A stretch of DNA of 64,000 nt from Bacillota bacterium. Its GTDB lineage: Bacteria; Bacillota; Clostridia; Acetivibrionales; DTU013. The stretch is taken from assembly GCA_023418915.1 (NCBI GenBank), contig JAEZYU010000050.1, forward strand, positions 76,451-140,450. The letters are read 5' to 3'. Below, in pieces: positions 8,208 through 16,395 of this stretch. The notes under the pieces are model-generated. The model ran no database searches, was not told the DNA's origin, and was given only the letters and a program-made list of their open reading frames with translations. A program made the position numbers and the translations under genes. Positions within the stretch are counted from its first letter, which is position 1. The number at the start of each line of letters is the position of its first letter.

Positions 8208-9108
8208 CAGTATAAAGGTCACTAATCTGAAAAAGTCTTACGGCGACAATGAAGTCTTGCGCGGCGTGACGTTTTCCGTAAAACGTGGCGAAATATTCTC
8301 ACTGCTCGGTGTGAATGGTGCAGGAAAAACTACAACCATCGAATGTCTGGAGGGCTTACGTAAATGGAGCACGGGCGAAATTGTTGTGGAGGGTATATCT
8401 GTCGCAAAAGCGCCTGAAAAAATCCGTAGGATCCTCGGCGTTCAACTTCAGAGCACTGCGCTGGCTGAAAACATGACAGCAAAGGAAGCCATGCGGCTGT
8501 TCTGTGCCTGGCACAAAGTTAAATACCGCAAAGATTTGCTCGTAAGGTTCGACATGGATGGCGAATATTTGAACAAACCCTACGCAGCACTGTCTACCGG
8601 ACGCAAGCGCAGGCTTCACCTGGCGCTGGCACTTTGCCATAATCCACGTTTGGTGGTACTCGATGAGCCGACGGCAGGTCTGGATGTGGAAGGGCGAAAT
8701 ACGCTCCATAAGGAAATACGACGGCTTCGTGATGATGGCGTGACGATTCTGATGGCAACTCACGATATGGCTGAAGCTGAAGCCCTGAGCGACCATATTG
8801 CTATTCTGCGCGGCGGTGTGATTGCCCGCAGTGGTACGCCGATGGAATTGACGGCGGATTCCGACATTCAAAGCCGTGTATTTGTAAAAACGCGGGGTGG
8901 CAGTTTACAAAAGAGCCTTCCTTCAGAATTGGAAAAGCCGGAAACGACAGCGGAAGGTTATTCTGTGTTTAAATGTAAGGATGCGGCGGAGTTTCTCCTG
9001 ATTCTTCTTAGTCACATACAAAAGTGCGGGGACACGGTAACTGACCTTAGGGTAGAGCGAGCCAGCATTGAAGACATTTTTCTTTCGGTTGCGGGAGGTG
9101 CAAAATGA
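8200..9108 (+). CDS. ABC exporter ATP-binding protein
   Basis: A 302-residue ATPase of the ABC-2 drug/antibiotic exporter type. Walker A is GVNGAGKTTT, Walker B is LVVLDEPTAG, the H-loop is ATHDMAEAE. The signature motif is unusual: LSTGRKRRL in place of LSGGQ. A C-terminal accessory domain of about 90 residues follows the nucleotide-binding domain. ATG 8200 has a GGGGAGG site 9 bases upstream. Its stop overlaps the next start (ATGA), so ATPase and permease are coupled. The preceding MerR-type remnant suggests the exporter was inducible by its substrate, probably a toxic compound; the substrate is unknown. Confidence 0.88.
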   Translation: MTDSIKVTNLKKSYGDNEVLRGVTFSVKRGEIFSLLGVNGAGKTTTIECLEGLRKWSTGEIVVEGISVAKAPEKIRRILGVQLQSTALAENMTAKEAMRLFCAWHKVKYRKDLLVRFDMDGEYLNKPYAALSTGRKRRLHLALALCHNPRLVVLDEPTAGLDVEGRNTLHKEIRRLRDDGVTILMATHDMAEAEALSDHIAILRGGVIARSGTPMELTADSDIQSRVFVKTRGGSLQKSLPSELEKPETTAEGYSVFKCKDAAEFLLILLSHIQKCGDTVTDLRVERASIEDIFLSVAGGAK

Positions 9109-9824
9109 AAGCATTTTTCATTCAGTTGAGTATTCAGTTCAGGGGTGATTTTCGTGACAAGGGTATACTGATGGTGTACTATCTTGTTCCGATCGCATTT
9201 TATGTTATTATGGGCAGTATCATGAAAACGCTGGAAATGGAGAATGGTGTGCCGCTGAACCTATCCATTACGATATTCGCTTTGTCTATGTCTGCATTCC
9301 TTGGTATGCCGCAGATTTTGGTTAAAGCCCGCGAGATCGGAGTGCTGGATGCATACAAGGCCACAGGGATTCCTGTGTGGAGTATGCCGCTTGCCACAAT
9401 TGTGATTTCCACGCTTCATATTATGCTTGTAGCGCTGATCATTCTGTTTTCTGCACCGTATCTTTTTGCGACAGAGCTGCCTGGAAATATAGGAGCGTAT
9501 CTTTTCACAGTGCTGTTGATTGCGCTATGCTCGGAAACTTTGGGGGCATTGCTCTCATGTCTTGTCAAGAAGCAGAACACCTTGACTTTGGTTTCTCAAT
9601 GCCTGTTCCTGCCTACGATTATGTTTTCCGGCATCATGTTTCCGTCTGAATTGCTGCCGGAGCCTATGCAATGGGCTGGCAAGGTACTGCCTGCTACGCA
9701 GGGAATGTATATGTATACTAATGAAGGGCTTCAAGCGCAGCCAATCATCATTCTTTGTGTGATGACAATCATGTTTTTCGCAGTTTCGGGGGTATTGTTC
9801 AGGCGTATTAGCGCAAGGCGGTAA
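9105..9824 (+). CDS. ABC-2 type exporter permease
   Basis: 239 residues with six predicted membrane segments in the usual ABC-2 layout: an N-terminal cytoplasmic stretch, paired helices around KAREIGVLDAYKATGIP (the coupling loop), and the late FLPTIMFSGIMFPSELLP typical of drug/antibiotic and daunorubicin-type permeases. It begins within the ATPase stop codon (ATGA overlap) and forms the membrane half of that exporter. It converges with the AraC gene on the other strand 64 bases downstream; the gap holds only a short CCCG/CGGG hairpin. Confidence 0.85.
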   Translation: MKAFFIQLSIQFRGDFRDKGILMVYYLVPIAFYVIMGSIMKTLEMENGVPLNLSITIFALSMSAFLGMPQILVKAREIGVLDAYKATGIPVWSMPLATIVISTLHIMLVALIILFSAPYLFATELPGNIGAYLFTVLLIALCSETLGALLSCLVKKQNTLTLVSQCLFLPTIMFSGIMFPSELLPEPMQWAGKVLPATQGMYMYTNEGLQAQPIIILCVMTIMFFAVSGVLFRRISARR

Positions 9825-9888
9825 CCCGTAATGCGGGAACAAAAAAATCAAGGGGAGTGCAAGCAGACTGTGCGTTTCTTGTACTTTC

Positions 9889-10728
9889 TTATTGAGTATA
9901 TTTTTTGGGAGAGATCCCCTCTAATCGTCTAAAGGTTTTGTAGAAATTCGAGTAGTCTGCAAAACCTGCAGAATGGCAGGTTTCCAGCACAGGGGTGCCG
10001 CTTATCAGCAGTTCCTTGGCCTTTAATATTCTTTTGTAAGCAATGTATTCCCCTACTGTTACTCCTGTATTTTGCTTGAACAGATGACAGAGGTAATACT
10101 TATTGACATAAAACTTCTCTTCCAGAGAATCCAGGGTGATCCGGTGATGCAGGTGGGTGTTGATATAGTCCAGAATCACTACGATTTTCTCGTCATAAGC
10201 CATGGTGTTTTCCTGGGCTGTTCTACTTTCTGCAAAGATTTGATTGAGGGATACGAGCAGCTGTAAAAAGTACGTTTTGATCATGAGATCGCTTTCACAA
10301 ACCCGATCTTCAGAATATTTTTTCATCTTATGAAAGTAATGATCGATATGATGATCGATAATGTCTGAACCGTCGATTCGATTATGATGTCCTAATTTTC
10401 TTCGTTCAAAACAATAGAGCAGATTGTAATCCTTTTGCTGAAAGGAAGAAACATATTCCGGACGGAAGTGGATCGTGATCCGTTCATAGGGCCTGGATGA
10501 GTTAAATATCGGTCTGTGCAGTTCTCCGGTGTTGATGACAAGAAGATCGTGCTTTTTGAGGGAGTAGCCTTGCCCCTCTATGGAATAGGTCACATCTCCG
10601 GAAAGAAAGTAGTAGATCTCATATCTGTCATGGATGTGGATCGGATATTCCATGGGGGCTTTTGAGGTTGCCGTATGACTTATATCGATTTGATTTTCAT
10701 AGGAATAACTAAATAAAAGTGAATCCAT
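9889..10728 (-). CDS. AraC-family transcriptional regulator
   Basis: 279 residues. The N-terminal half is a cupin-like sensing domain (EYPIHIHDRYEIYYFLSGD, then LVINTGELHRP). The C-terminal 100 residues form the two-helix AraC DNA-binding domain (YYLCHLFKQNTGVTVGEYI and AGFADYSNFYKTFRRLEGI). ATG 10728 has CAGGAG upstream on the minus strand. It is divergent from the isomerase/oxidoreductase genes starting at 10992 and is the likely activator of that block. The cupin type suggests a sugar or sugar-acid inducer. Confidence 0.88.
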   Translation of the reverse strand: MDSLLFSYSYENQIDISHTATSKAPMEYPIHIHDRYEIYYFLSGDVTYSIEGQGYSLKKHDLLVINTGELHRPIFNSSRPYERITIHFRPEYVSSFQQKDYNLLYCFERRKLGHHNRIDGSDIIDHHIDHYFHKMKKYSEDRVCESDLMIKTYFLQLLVSLNQIFAESRTAQENTMAYDEKIVVILDYINTHLHHRITLDSLEEKFYVNKYYLCHLFKQNTGVTVGEYIAYKRILKAKELLISGTPVLETCHSAGFADYSNFYKTFRRLEGISPKKYTQ

Positions 10729-10762
10729 AAAAAACTCCTGCCAGTATCATTTGCTTATATCA

Positions 10763-10854
10763 ATATAACGAAGCGAATGATATTCACCGCCTCGCGTAAA
10801 CGCACAGAGGTAAGATAAATTTTCTGGTTTTTTCTTTGAACGATGCGTTCTAAC
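10763..10854. repeat. Short copy of the TTATAACG dispersed element
   Basis: Begins ATATAACGAAGCG and ends TTTCTTTGAACGATGCGTTC, matching the ends of the larger copies at 42281-42538 and 35026-35313. It lies in the divergent intergenic region between the AraC gene and the isomerase gene. Confidence 0.55.
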
Positions 10855-10953
10855 AATGCTAAGCTAACTTTTTGCAGATATTATTAATTATTATACAGCA
10901 AAATTTGCAATATTTGAAGCAACAAAGTCAAAGAGATTATCTATGGAATTCTC

Positions 10954-10959
10954 TATAAT
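10954..10959 (+). promoter_or_regulatory. -10 element of the sugar operon
   Basis: TATAAT lies 33 bases before the isomerase ATG. No good -35 hexamer is found 16-18 bases upstream, which fits a promoter that needs the divergent AraC activator. Confidence 0.4.
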
Positions 10960-10991
10960 AGAAATATTAAAGCAAGAAAAGAGAGGGAAAG

Positions 10992-11849
10992 ATGAGTAAA
11001 TTTATTCTATCTGCTTTTGCAGATGAGATCGATCCAAATCTGGATGTACAGATGGATGTCCTGGAACAGCACGGGATCAATTATATCGAAGTACGAGGAG
11101 TCAATGGAAAGAGTATAACCCAATATTCGCTGGAAGAAGTAAGGGAAATCAAAAGAAAGCTGGATGACAGGGGATTTAAGATTTCTGCCATTGGGTCTCC
11201 TATTGGGAAAATCAAAATAACCGATGATTTTGGCCCTCATTTGGAATTGTTCAAGCATACCATAGAGATTGCAAAAATTCTGAAAACGCCGTACATTCGT
11301 ATGTTTAGTTTTTTTATTCCGGAGGGGGAAAACCCGGCGGACTATCGGGAAGAAGTCATGAATCGATGGAATAAGTTTATAGAGGCAGCTGAGGGAACCG
11401 GAATTACATTGCTTCATGAAAACGAAAAGGGGATTTATGGAGATACTGCAGAGCGATGTCTCGATTTAGTAAGAGAGATGAACTGTGAGTATATGAAGCT
11501 TATTTTTGATCCGGCTAACTTTGTTCAATGTGATGAAAAAACCTATCCGGAAGCCTATGAGTTGTTAAAGGAGCATGTTGTTTATCTGCATATCAAGGAT
11601 GCGGTATACAGTGATCATCATGTAGTGCCTGCCGGGCAAGGGGATGGAAGGTTGAGTGAGCTTCTTTTGAGCTTCCATAAAAAGGGATTTGAAGGATTTC
11701 TCTCCTTGGAGCCTCACTTATGGAATTTCGTAGGCTTTGCAGAATTGGAAAATGGAAGGATAGAGGCCGGTACGGAGGATTCAGGACCTCAGAAGTTTGC
11801 CATAGCAGCTTTTGCACTAAAGAAGCTGATTAAGGAGATCACGGGATAG
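10992..11849 (+). CDS. Sugar phosphate isomerase/epimerase-like TIM-barrel protein
   Basis: 285 residues of the xylose-isomerase-like TIM-barrel superfamily (AP endonuclease 2 fold). Landmarks are SAFADEIDPNLDVQMDVL at the N-terminus, LLHENEKGIYGDT, IFDPANFVQ and VVYLHIKDA, which place the acidic and His metal ligands at the C-terminal ends of the strands. By family it isomerises or epimerises a sugar or inositol derivative, often a keto sugar made by the neighbouring Gfo/Idh/MocA dehydrogenase. AGAGAGGG precedes the ATG. First gene of the AraC-controlled block; the exact substrate is not recognisable. Confidence 0.82.
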   Translation: MSKFILSAFADEIDPNLDVQMDVLEQHGINYIEVRGVNGKSITQYSLEEVREIKRKLDDRGFKISAIGSPIGKIKITDDFGPHLELFKHTIEIAKILKTPYIRMFSFFIPEGENPADYREEVMNRWNKFIEAAEGTGITLLHENEKGIYGDTAERCLDLVREMNCEYMKLIFDPANFVQCDEKTYPEAYELLKEHVVYLHIKDAVYSDHHVVPAGQGDGRLSELLLSFHKKGFEGFLSLEPHLWNFVGFAELENGRIEAGTEDSGPQKFAIAAFALKKLIKEITG

Positions 11850-11880
11850 CAATAGGTTTACCTTAGCAGTTTTGCGCTAA
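11850..11880 (+). repeat. CCTTAGC hairpin
   Basis: ACCTTAGCAGTTTTGCGCTAAGG forms a stem of CCTTAGC with GCTAAGG after one bulge. A near relative lies at 20318-20344 before cheA. There is no T-run, so it is an intercistronic hairpin rather than a strong terminator. Confidence 0.4.
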
Positions 11881-11934
11881 GGAAGCTGTTTATAGGAAGC
11901 TGCATAAATGAATCACAGGTTAGGAGGATATAGA

Positions 11935-13092
11935 ATGGAGAATGTTCGCATAGGGATTATTGGCATCGGAAATATGGGAAGTTCTCATGCCGAGAACTTG
12001 ATTGCGGGAAAAGTGCCGGGAGCCAAGTTGACAGCAGTTTGCGATCTGCGGCTGACAAGACTTGAATGGGCACAAAAGGAACTAGGGGAAGAGGTGCAAA
12101 GATTTGCATCTCCTGAGGAATTATTTCATGCGCAGGTGATCGATGCAGTAATGATCTGTACTCCTCACTATGCTCATCCCCCTCTTGCGATTCAGGCTTT
12201 TGACAATGGTCTCCATGTATTGATCGAAAAACCGGCCGGAGTTTATACGAAGCAAGTCAGAGAAATGAATGAAGCAGCAGCTAAAAGCGGTAAGAGCTTC
12301 TGTATCATGTATAATCAAAGAACCAATCCATTATATCAAAAAGTAAAAGAGCTGATAGATGCAGGGGAGCTTGGAGAGCTACGAAGAACCAATTGGATCA
12401 TCACCTCCTGGTATCGCCCTCAAAGCTATTATGACAGCGGCGGATGGAGAGCTACATGGGGCGGAGAAGGAGGAGGAGTCCTTCTGAATCAGGATCCTCA
12501 TCAGTTGGATCTATGGCAATGGATATGTGGAATGCCTGTAAGAGTCCGGGCATTTATGGGGTTTGGCAAGATGCACGACATAGAAGTGGAAGATGATGTA
12601 ACGGCTTATGTGGAATATGAGAACGGAGCTACCGGAGTATTCGTTACTTCCACCAGTGATGCTCCTGGTACCAATCGCCTGGAGATCACAGGAGATCGGG
12701 GAAAAATCGTTATAGAAGATGAGAAAATCACCTTCCACCGGCTTCGGGTACCGGAAAGGCGATTCAATAAAGAGTATAAGGGCGGATTTGGACAGCCGGA
12801 GTGCTGGAAATGTGAAGTACCTGTAAACGGGCGTCAGACCGATCATGTGGGTATTATGAATAATTGGGTGGATTCTATTACCAGGGGAGTCCCGCTATTG
12901 GCTCCCGGAGAAGAAGGGATCCTGGGATTAACGATTTCCAATGCCATGCATTTATCCGCATGGGCTGATGATTGGGTAGAGCTGCCTATAGATGAGGATT
13001 TGTATTATAAAAAATTGCAGGAACGAATAAAGGCATCAACATTTAAGAAAGAAGTAAGGGATACAACACTGGATGTTCATGGGACCCACTAA
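11935..13092 (+). CDS. Gfo/Idh/MocA-family oxidoreductase
   Basis: 385 residues. The N-terminal Rossmann domain has GIIGIGNMGSSHAENLI; the active-site strand has LIEKPAGVYTK, containing the family EKP motif whose Lys is catalytic. The substrate domain carries LLNQDPHQLDLWQW, with the His and Asp acid/base positions. These NAD(P)-dependent enzymes oxidise or reduce sugars, inositols and glycosides. An upstream ATG at 11908 exists, but TTAGGAGG six bases before ATG 11935 decides the start. The pairing with a TIM-barrel isomerase recurs three times in this window, suggesting related catabolic routes. Confidence 0.88.
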   Translation: MENVRIGIIGIGNMGSSHAENLIAGKVPGAKLTAVCDLRLTRLEWAQKELGEEVQRFASPEELFHAQVIDAVMICTPHYAHPPLAIQAFDNGLHVLIEKPAGVYTKQVREMNEAAAKSGKSFCIMYNQRTNPLYQKVKELIDAGELGELRRTNWIITSWYRPQSYYDSGGWRATWGGEGGGVLLNQDPHQLDLWQWICGMPVRVRAFMGFGKMHDIEVEDDVTAYVEYENGATGVFVTSTSDAPGTNRLEITGDRGKIVIEDEKITFHRLRVPERRFNKEYKGGFGQPECWKCEVPVNGRQTDHVGIMNNWVDSITRGVPLLAPGEEGILGLTISNAMHLSAWADDWVELPIDEDLYYKKLQERIKASTFKKEVRDTTLDVHGTH

Positions 13093-13230
13093 AAACGAGG
13101 CTTTTGATCTCAGGCAAACGAGACTTTCGATCTCAGACAAATGAGGTTCTCGATCTCAGGCAAACGAGACTTTCGATCTCAGACAAATGAGGTTCTCGAT
13201 CTCAGGTAAACGAGGCTTTTGATCTCAGAC
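13093..13230. repeat. Six tandem copies of a 23-bp repeat
   Basis: Six back-to-back units of the type AAACGAGACTTTCGATCTC plus AGAC, starting at 13093, 13116, 13139, 13162, 13185 and 13208. Units differ at a few positions, and types alternate. The array begins one base after the oxidoreductase stop codon. No spacers, so not a CRISPR. Confidence 0.9.
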
Positions 13231-13298
13231 ATGGGACATGCCTTTTTTAGGAAGTGCACACAGACAAGGGAAATACGACAGGCGCGAAACATGAACAG

Positions 13299-13364
13299 AT
13301 GAGAAATGCGGATAGACGAAAATGCAAGCAGACGAGAAATGCGGATAGATGAAAATGCAAGCAG
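13299..13364. repeat. Two tandem copies of a 33-bp repeat
   Basis: Units 13299-13331 and 13332-13364 contain GAGAAATGCGGATAGA and GAAAATGCAAGCAG, with weaker partial copies on each side. With the preceding 23-bp array, they fill the 345-base gap before the fusion gene. No gene was seen in the gap. Confidence 0.8.
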
Positions 13365-13437
13365 ACGGGAAACATGAATAGTTGGGATAGGCAAGATAAT
13401 CCGGCTCAAATATGATGATATGGATGTGGTATAAGAG

Positions 13438-15291
13438 ATGGGGAAAATACAGGTAGCCATTATCGGATGCGGAGCTATTTTTGGGATACATGCAGATGCT
13501 GTTATGAAATCAGAGGCTGCGGAACTTATTGCAGTAGTGGATATAAGGGAAAGCGCAGCGAAAAAAGCTGCTGCCCGATACAACTGTGAGTATTATACAG
13601 ATTACAGAGAAATGCTAAAGGATCCCAGAATACAGGCAGTTCAGATCTGTACACCGCACCATCTCCATGCTCTTATGGCTATTGAGGCAATGAAGGCAGG
13701 AAAGCATGTGCTGACGGAAAAGCCGGTTGCCATTAGTCTAAAGGAAGCAACGGAAATGACAGAAACGGCCATAGCCTGTAAGAAACATTTGGCTGTATGT
13801 TTTCAGAACCGCTTCAATCCAACATCCGTAAAAGCAAAAGAAGTGATCGATTCCGGCCTGTTAGGTGACATAAAAGGAATAAAGGGAATCGTTACCTGGT
13901 ATCGAAATGAATCCTATTATGCCGAGAGTGATTGGAGAGGAGACAAGAAGACAGCAGGTGGCGGGGTCCTCATCAATCAAGCTATCCATACCCTGGACCT
14001 GATGCAGTGGTTTGGTGGTAATATGGAGGGAATCAAAGGGCACGTAGATACCCGATGCCTCTGGAATGTAACCGAAGTGGAAGACACAGCGGAAGCCACG
14101 ATTTATTTTAAAAATGGAGCCAGAGGGATTTTTTATGGGACCAATTGCTATACGGCCAATTCACCGGTAAAAATTGAAATTCACTGCGAGAAAGGGTTAT
14201 TAACGATCCTGGATGGAGAGTTGTATATGACCCGAAACGGGAAGCGAGAACTGCTGACCTGTGATCAGACAGCCTCGGGAGAAAAAGCCTATTGGGGATT
14301 GAGCCATGAAAAGCTTATAGAACATTATTATGAATGTCTTCTACATGACAGAGAAGATTATATAAGCGCTTCAGAGGCAGCCACTGCAATTGAAATGATC
14401 GAGGGGATTTATGAGTCATCAAGAAATAATCGAGAGTACTTGTTTAATGAATGGCAAGGGCGTGACGGTCTATATAGGTCATCCGTATCAGTAAGTGAAT
14501 ATTTCAAGCCTGACACCAAAATAGCAGCACAGCTTTATACTCTTCGTGAGTTTCTACAAAGCCCGGAGGACATTGTAAGCACACTGAAAAGGGTGAAAGA
14601 AATCGGATACAATGCCGTGCAGGTATCGGGAATGGGTGCTATAGATCGAGAAAAGGCAGAACTGGTGAAAAAGACCACTGAAGAATTGGGATTGACTATT
14701 TGTGCAACTCATGTAGGCTTTGATCAGTTGGAATGTGAAATGGATTGGATGATCGAGCTTCATAAGATGTGGAATTGCAGATATGTTGGGTTAGGCTCCA
14801 TGCCGGATCGCTTTCGTGACAGTAAAGAAGGATATTTGGAGTTTGCAAAGATAGCCAACGGATTCGGAAGGCTTCTGAATGAAAACGGGCTGCGTTTTAT
14901 CTATCACAATCACAATTTTGAATTTCACAAGTTTGATGGATTAACTGGGATGGAGATCCTACTTAATGAAACAGATCCAAATTTCTTTGACTTTGAACTT
15001 GATACATATTGGGTACAGGCCGGAGGAGCCGATCCCATTGAATGGATCAAAAGGCTGAAAGGTCGTATGGATGTTGTTCACTTTAAGGACATGGTAATGC
15101 ACCAGGGACAACAGACGATGGCTGAAGTAGGAGAGGGAAATCTCAATTGGCCCGGTATCATTGATGCTTGCAGAGAGATCGGGGCGCAATGGGTTCCGGT
15201 GGAGCAGGATATTTGCCTGAGAGATCCCTTTGAAAGCCTAAAAATCAGCCTGAATAACCTAAAGAAGTATGGTGCCAGGCACGACACTTAG
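13438..15291 (+). CDS. Fused Gfo/Idh/MocA oxidoreductase and TIM-barrel isomerase
   Basis: 617 residues in one open frame. Residues 1-340 are a complete Gfo/Idh/MocA oxidoreductase (IIGCGAIFGIHADAV, LTEKPVAIS, INQAIHTLDLMQWFGG). Residues about 360-612 are a complete xylose-isomerase-like TIM barrel (KIAAQLYTLREFLQSPEDI, FIYHNHNFEFHKFDG, DVVHFKDMVM, GEGNLNWPGI). The linker VSVSEYFKPDT is encoded by a dispersed repeat (14482-14517), and the last residues ARHDT and the stop come from another (15271-15300). The two activities occur as separate genes at 47070-49082, so here they appear joined by repeat DNA. Only a weak ribosome site (TAAGAG) precedes the ATG. Whether the fusion is native or a read-through is unknown. 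Confidence 0.85.
   Translation: MGKIQVAIIGCGAIFGIHADAVMKSEAAELIAVVDIRESAAKKAAARYNCEYYTDYREMLKDPRIQAVQICTPHHLHALMAIEAMKAGKHVLTEKPVAISLKEATEMTETAIACKKHLAVCFQNRFNPTSVKAKEVIDSGLLGDIKGIKGIVTWYRNESYYAESDWRGDKKTAGGGVLINQAIHTLDLMQWFGGNMEGIKGHVDTRCLWNVTEVEDTAEATIYFKNGARGIFYGTNCYTANSPVKIEIHCEKGLLTILDGELYMTRNGKRELLTCDQTASGEKAYWGLSHEKLIEHYYECLLHDREDYISASEAATAIEMIEGIYESSRNNREYLFNEWQGRDGLYRSSVSVSEYFKPDTKIAAQLYTLREFLQSPEDIVSTLKRVKEIGYNAVQVSGMGAIDREKAELVKKTTEELGLTICATHVGFDQLECEMDWMIELHKMWNCRYVGLGSMPDRFRDSKEGYLEFAKIANGFGRLLNENGLRFIYHNHNFEFHKFDGLTGMEILLNETDPNFFDFELDTYWVQAGGADPIEWIKRLKGRMDVVHFKDMVMHQGQQTMAEVGEGNLNWPGIIDACREIGAQWVPVEQDICLRDPFESLKISLNNLKKYGARHDT
14482..14517 (+). repeat. GGNGYCAGGC-family repeat inside the fusion gene
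   Basis: This 36-base stretch (GTAAGTGAATATTTCAAGCC core) matches 15362-15397 with two mismatches. It is read in frame as the interdomain linker of the fusion protein. Confidence 0.85.
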
Positions 15292-15397
15292 ACACTTATT
15301 TACGACAGAATGAATTATCTGTGTTTTATACACCATTGCAGCAATTTTGCTGCATACATCGTCCGCATCAGTAAGTGAATATTTCAAGCCTGACCCC
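15271..15397. repeat. Complete GGNGYCAGGC-family element (about 127 bp)
   Basis: The left end GGTGCCAGGC (15271-15280) and right end GCCTGACCCC (15388-15397) are imperfect inverted repeats. The left 30 bases recur at 26821 and 26861; the right end recurs at 14482, 28152, 31166, 32032 and 34446. It overlaps the last codons and stop of the fusion gene. It contains no reading frame, so it is non-autonomous. Confidence 0.7.
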
Positions 15398-15424
15398 GTA
15401 GCAAATTATTTTTTTGAACAAATA

Positions 15425-15433
15425 TGATATAAT
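15425..15433 (+). promoter_or_regulatory. Extended -10 promoter of the cold-shock gene
   Basis: TGATATAAT combines the TGn extension with a perfect TATAAT and has no clear -35. The predicted leader is about 80 nt, in keeping with the structured leaders of csp mRNAs. Confidence 0.5.
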
Positions 15434-15520
15434 AGGTGAATAACTGGAGCACGATATTGACATAATACATTTTGATAGTATTCGTATGCTAGCAAAGATA
15501 TTTAAGGAGGTGCAGCAATA

Positions 15521-15718
15521 ATGACAGGTACAGTTAAATGGTTTAATGCAGAAAAAGGTTTTGGATTTATTGAAAGAGAAGACGGAGAAGACGTATTTGT
15601 ACATTTCTCTGCGATTCAGTCACAGGGATATAAGTCACTGGATGAAGGCCAACGGGTCGAGTTTGATATTGAAAAAGGGCAGCGTGGTCTTCAGGCGGTT
15701 AATGTAAGGTTATCATAG
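15521..15718 (+). CDS. csp: Cold-shock protein, CspA family
   Basis: A 65-residue OB-fold nucleic-acid chaperone, the usual family length. It carries GTVKWFNAEKGFGFI (RNP1 KGFGFI) and DVFVHFSAI (RNP2). These proteins bind single-stranded RNA/DNA and melt mRNA structure in the cold or during growth shifts. AAGGAGGTG precedes the ATG. An extended -10 promoter and a leader of about 80 nt lie upstream. The next gene, a zinc-ribbon protein, begins 213 bases later after an AT-rich gap. Confidence 0.95.
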   Translation: MTGTVKWFNAEKGFGFIEREDGEDVFVHFSAIQSQGYKSLDEGQRVEFDIEKGQRGLQAVNVRLS

Positions 15719-15931
15719 CTGAATAACGATACAGAAGGTTTTTCATTAAATGTGTTATTCTGTAAACATGCAGAATATTAATTATTTGTTGCTAAATGCT
15801 GAAAAATATGATATGGTTCTTTAATGTCACTATATATTAATATGGATTGATTTTTTGATAACTCTCTTTAATTTATTGGAGTGGGAAGTTAAGAATTATA
15901 TGATCCAAATAAATTAAGGAGGTATATAGAT

Positions 15932-16120
15932 ATGGCGGATAAAGTAATAACTTGCAAAGATTGCAATTCGGAATTCATTTTTAATGAAAGCGAACAAGCT
16001 TTCTACAAAGAAAAGGGATTCGAAAATGAACCACAGAGATGTCCTGACTGCAGGAGAGCAAGAAAGCAGCAAAGAAACGACAACAGAGGCGGCGGAAGAA
16101 GCTTTGGTAATAGGTGGTAG
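15932..16120 (+). CDS. Small zinc-ribbon protein
   Basis: 62 residues. Two CxxC pairs (CKDCNSEF and CPDCRRARK) about 30 residues apart form a zinc ribbon of the zf-trcl type, with FYKEKGFENEPQRC between them. The tail is basic and Gly-rich (RGGGRSFGNRW), like RNA-binding tails. Proteins of this kind are often encoded beside csp genes, so an RNA-associated role is inferred. TAAGGAGG precedes the ATG and a strong terminator follows directly. Confidence 0.85.
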   Translation: MADKVITCKDCNSEFIFNESEQAFYKEKGFENEPQRCPDCRRARKQQRNDNRGGGRSFGNRW

Positions 16121-16124
16121 ATAG

Positions 16125-16155
16125 AAGGAGAGCGCAAGCTCTCCTTTTTAATTTT
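16125..16155 (+). terminator. Terminator after the zinc-ribbon gene
   Basis: AAGGAGAGC (16125-16133) pairs with GCTCTCCTT (16138-16146) across a GCAA tetraloop, followed by a T-run. The AT-rich stretch 16156-16395 holds no gene. Confidence 0.9.
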
Positions 16156-16395
16156 GTTCTGCCTGCGGGAGCAATTGCTGTATCATGTTACATAGGTTAT
16201 GCCATTATACCCTCTCGATAGAAACAGGCAAATATTATTTGCATTCTTTAATAAGCTAGTAGAAATTACTCGAAAATTGCAGGGATTTATACCTTTGTGT
16301 CGAATTCACTATTTAATCAACATTTTTTGGATATTACAAATACATATTGTTTTAGTGGCAAGCAATCCAGTGAAATACAGGAGGTATAAATCAGT

